Part shown: positions 61,762-64,000 of the stretch, piece by piece
How positions within the stretch are numbered: the stretch's first letter is position 1
Layout of the letters: each line of letters opens with the position of its first letter
Origin: Thiosocius teredinicola
Lineage (GTDB): Bacteria; Pseudomonadota; Gammaproteobacteria; Chromatiales; Chromatiaceae
Assembly (NCBI RefSeq): GCF_002009425.1
Contig: NZ_CP019936.1
Location: 4,451,297-4,515,296, forward strand
Length of the DNA: 64,000 nt
Direction of reading: 5' to 3'
Program-made: the position numbers and the translations under genes
The notes under the pieces: model-generated
The model's input: only the letters and a program-made list of their open reading frames with translations
Told to the model about the DNA's origin: nothing
Database searches by the model: none

Positions 61762-62220
61762 TCACGGTTCACGGCCGCAATAGCGCTTGAAATACGGTCG
61801 AAGCCTGGCCTTCTCGTCCGCACGCTGTTGTTCGCTGAGGTACTCGCGCTCGCCACCGTCGTCGCGGTAATACAGTGGACCGCCGTGTGACAGACGCCGC
61901 CAACGCTTTTCCATGTCGACGCATTTCGCAGCCATTTCGCGCTTCTCCTGCTCCGCCTTGGCGGCCGCCGCCTTTTTCTGCTCGCGCTCATACTCGTACG
62001 ACTGCAGTACCCGGCGCTGACGCTCGCGACGCTTGTCCAGGCTGGTGTCGGCCGCGGCCGGCGTCTCGCCACTCTCCGGCAGTTCGAGCTTTTCGGCATC
62101 CACCGGCGGCGGGCGCTGGCTAAAATGCACCTGGCCATTGCTGTCGGTCCAGCGGTACACCTCGGCGGCAAACGCAGACGCAGTCAGCAGAAATGCGCCG
62201 AGCATCAACAAGAGTCTCAT
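61762..62220 (-). CDS. Secreted DUF4124-domain protein
   Basis: A 152-residue protein with a signal peptide (MRLLLMLGAFLLTASAFA) and an N-terminal DUF4124 motif (EVYRWTDSNGQVHFSQRPP). A charged coiled-coil-like region follows (RRERQRRVLQSYEYEREQKKA) and a C-terminal segment with two Cys. DUF4124 proteins are numerous in sulfur-oxidising and other gammaproteobacteria and have no defined function. GGAGGAAG precedes the ATG at 62220. It is divergent from the mechanosensitive-channel gene with 117 bp between. Confidence 0.88.
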   Translation of the reverse strand: MRLLLMLGAFLLTASAFAAEVYRWTDSNGQVHFSQRPPPVDAEKLELPESGETPAAADTSLDKRRERQRRVLQSYEYEREQKKAAAAKAEQEKREMAAKCVDMEKRWRRLSHGGPLYYRDDGGEREYLSEQQRADEKARLRPYFKRYCGREP

Positions 62221-62337
62221 CCGTGGCTTCCTCCGGTGACACATCCCGCTATCATAACGCCTGCTTTACCTCCCGGGCGGCACGCCCCGTATCGCGACCG
62301 CCCTGCTTGATCTTTGCGATTTAAGGACCTGATTCCG

Positions 62338-64000
62338 ATGACCGTTTGGCTGCGCGCCGTTCTGCTTGTCTTGCTTGCCACGCTGGCGACTGCCGGCGCG
62401 TGCCTGGCGGAAGCCGGTTTCGTGGATGAGAAGGAAACCGGCAAGTGGTCCGATAGCGCGAGCAAACGTCTCAAGGAGATCAGCGCCGACCTGCAGAAGT
62501 GGAAGGACGCGCCACCGGCGGGCGAACGGTTGAGCGAGGCACAAAGCGAGGTATTGAAGATTCGCGAGCGCGCCGAGCAGTGTGTCGCCGATTTCAGTGC
62601 GCATCTGGCCAGCGTCAAGGAACGCCTTGCGGCACTCGGCGAGCCCGGCGAAAAGGCCGCCAGCGAAATTCAGGCCACGCAAAAGAAGTTTGAGAAAGAC
62701 CAGCAGGACATCGAACAGCAACTTGCCGTCTGTCGATTGACGTCGATCGGTGCGCGCGATCTGCGCAACGAGTTGACCGCGCAGTGGCAGGCGATGGTCT
62801 CGCGCCAGTTGCTGCATCACGACAAAGACATATGGGAGACGACGACCGACGTACTGGTCAACGGCTTGTCGTTCGACTCCACCAAGAAGATCGGTTTCGA
62901 ACCCTGGCCGGCGCTGGGCGCCGGCGCATTGCTATTGGCGATCCTGACGCCGATCGCACTGATGCTGTCGCGCATGCTGCGTGGGCGCTTCCCGATGCCG
63001 GACCCGGAAACCGCCAACCCACCGCAACGCAGCACGATCCTGGCCGATCTCTACAGTCGCCGCCTGCCGTGGTTGGCAGTCGGGCTGACCGTTGTCGTCA
63101 CCCTGTATCTCGCCGGTGCAGCACCGCTCGCGGCATTTGGTGCCGCGCTATTGATATCCGCCTGCGTTGCACCGCTTATCCAGTTGCTCGTCTGCCAGGG
63201 CAAACTGAACTGCGCAGAAAGCGTGCCCGCGCGGCTGTTGCTCGACCTGGTGCTGGTCGCCGGCGCACTCGTGCTGATGGGCGCACATGACTACCTGCCG
63301 GGCGACGCCGTTCCCATGTTGCGCGCGCTGTTCCTGCTGGCGCTGGTCGGAGTCGCCGGCTGGTTGATGCGCAAGCTCTACCAGCGCGACGACCTGTCGA
63401 CGTTGCGCAGCCTGCGCCTGCCGATCGGTATCGCCCTACTTGCCGGCCCGACCGCGGACTGGCTCGGTTACCCCAACCTCGGCATGTTCCTGACACTGGG
63501 CATCTACGGTACGGCGGTCGGCGTATTGCTGGTCTGGCTCGGCCTGTCGTTGATCGGCCACCTGTTCGATTCGCTCAAAGACAGTGACGCCGAGTCGCAA
63601 TCGGCGTTGCGCAAACGACTCGGCTATTCACGCGGCGAGAAAGTCCCGGGCGTCGGGATGTTGCATTGGGTGGTGCGCATCGGCGCACTTGTCGGACTCG
63701 GTTACTGGCTGCTGTATGCCTGGCAGGTATCGGAGTCGGACACCGCGCTGGTGCGCGATGTGCTCCACCAGGGTTTCCAGGTTGGCGCCGTACGTATCGT
63801 ACCGTCCAAGCTGATCCTGGCGCTGCTGTCGTTCCTGGTTCTGCTGAGCCTCGCCAGATGGCTGCGCACCCAACTGGGTGAGCGCTGGCTGACCCGCACC
63901 AACCTCGATTCGGGTGCGCGTCAATCGGTCGTGTCGCTGACCAGTTACGCCATCGTCGGCATCGCGATCATGCTGGCCCTGAGCATGGCCGGGCTGGACT
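62338..64000 (+). CDS. MscS-type mechanosensitive channel with DUF3772 domain, C-terminus beyond the window
   Basis: An open frame from ATG 62338 to the right edge (554 codons visible). A signal peptide (VLLVLLATLATAGACLA) is followed by a periplasmic helical DUF3772-like region (about 25-190, with coiled-coil segments), then a series of membrane helices from about residue 195. The last visible residues (SVVSLTSYAIVGIAIMLALSMAGLD) are where the MscS pore domain begins in large MscK/YbiO-type channels. These gated pores protect against hypo-osmotic shock. The pore helix and vestibule lie outside the window. Confidence 0.88.
   Translation, partial: MTVWLRAVLLVLLATLATAGACLAEAGFVDEKETGKWSDSASKRLKEISADLQKWKDAPPAGERLSEAQSEVLKIRERAEQCVADFSAHLASVKERLAALGEPGEKAASEIQATQKKFEKDQQDIEQQLAVCRLTSIGARDLRNELTAQWQAMVSRQLLHHDKDIWETTTDVLVNGLSFDSTKKIGFEPWPALGAGALLLAILTPIALMLSRMLRGRFPMPDPETANPPQRSTILADLYSRRLPWLAVGLTVVVTLYLAGAAPLAAFGAALLISACVAPLIQLLVCQGKLNCAESVPARLLLDLVLVAGALVLMGAHDYLPGDAVPMLRALFLLALVGVAGWLMRKLYQRDDLSTLRSLRLPIGIALLAGPTADWLGYPNLGMFLTLGIYGTAVGVLLVWLGLSLIGHLFDSLKDSDAESQSALRKRLGYSRGEKVPGVGMLHWVVRIGALVGLGYWLLYAWQVSESDTALVRDVLHQGFQVGAVRIVPSKLILALLSFLVLLSLARWLRTQLGERWLTRTNLDSGARQSVVSLTSYAIVGIAIMLALSMAGLD

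Overview
The window looks like a chromosome segment from a GC-rich, sulfur-oxidising gammaproteobacterium. Evidence is a complete soxB (thiosulfohydrolase), a gene for a sulfur globule protein, an E. coli-type speD, a close Crp homologue, and typical gammaproteobacterial gene orders (ybbP-ybbA/tesA, lptD-surA-pdxA...apaG-apaH, rpe-gph...trpEGDC, priA-argS-SPOR). Purple sulfur bacteria or chemotrophic relatives (Chromatiales/Sedimenticola-like lineages) would fit; the species cannot be named from the sequence. I see no rRNA, tRNA, CRISPR, phage or transposase gene.

Layout. 1-7.6 kb: YbbAP ABC exporter and TesA, then soxB and a HupE/UreJ-like membrane protein. 7.6-17.4 kb: a PilZ-DUF1631-GGDEF-EAL protein, a sulfatase-modifying-factor-fold protein, methionine synthase MetH and an SCP-2 protein. 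17.4-23 kb: a very large six-PAS hybrid histidine kinase and an endonuclease I. 23.1-28.9 kb: a Sel1-like membrane-anchored protein, a periplasmic von Willebrand A protein, a 405-bp palindrome-bounded intergenic element, an ABC ATPase/permease pair and a His-rich secreted peptide. 28.9-34 kb: a TAXI receptor followed (on the same strand) by a tight five-gene operon: Tat-type secreted protein, PqqD-like protein, HprK-related kinase, nucleotidyltransferase, HAD hydrolase. 34-47 kb: AmgK-like kinase, LptD, SurA, PdxA, oxidoreductase, ankyrin protein, ApaG, ApaH, AIM24 protein, SpeD, VOC, OsmC, Crp. 47-54 kb: trpEGDC, sulfur globule protein, gph, rpe. 54-64 kb: DUF3530 hydrolase, SPOR protein, ArgS, PriA, a DnaA-box-bearing AT-rich gap, HNH nuclease, fructosamine kinase, DUF4124 protein and the start of an MscS-type channel.

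Two accessory modules stand out. One is the HprK-related/PqqD/nucleotidyltransferase operon at 30.3-34.0 kb, an uncharacterised probable protein- or peptide-modification system with a plausible secreted substrate encoded first in the operon. The other is the Sel1/vWA/ABC set at 23.1-28.5 kb, whose vWA domain and ABC pair resemble the PpkA C-terminus and TagST of the type VI secretion threonine-phosphorylation pathway, but which has no kinase domain and no secretion genes here; a TagR-like fold protein lies 11 kb away. Conserved housekeeping strings are also broken in informative places: sgp sits inside rpe-gph-trp, and rsmA is missing from between pdxA and apaG.
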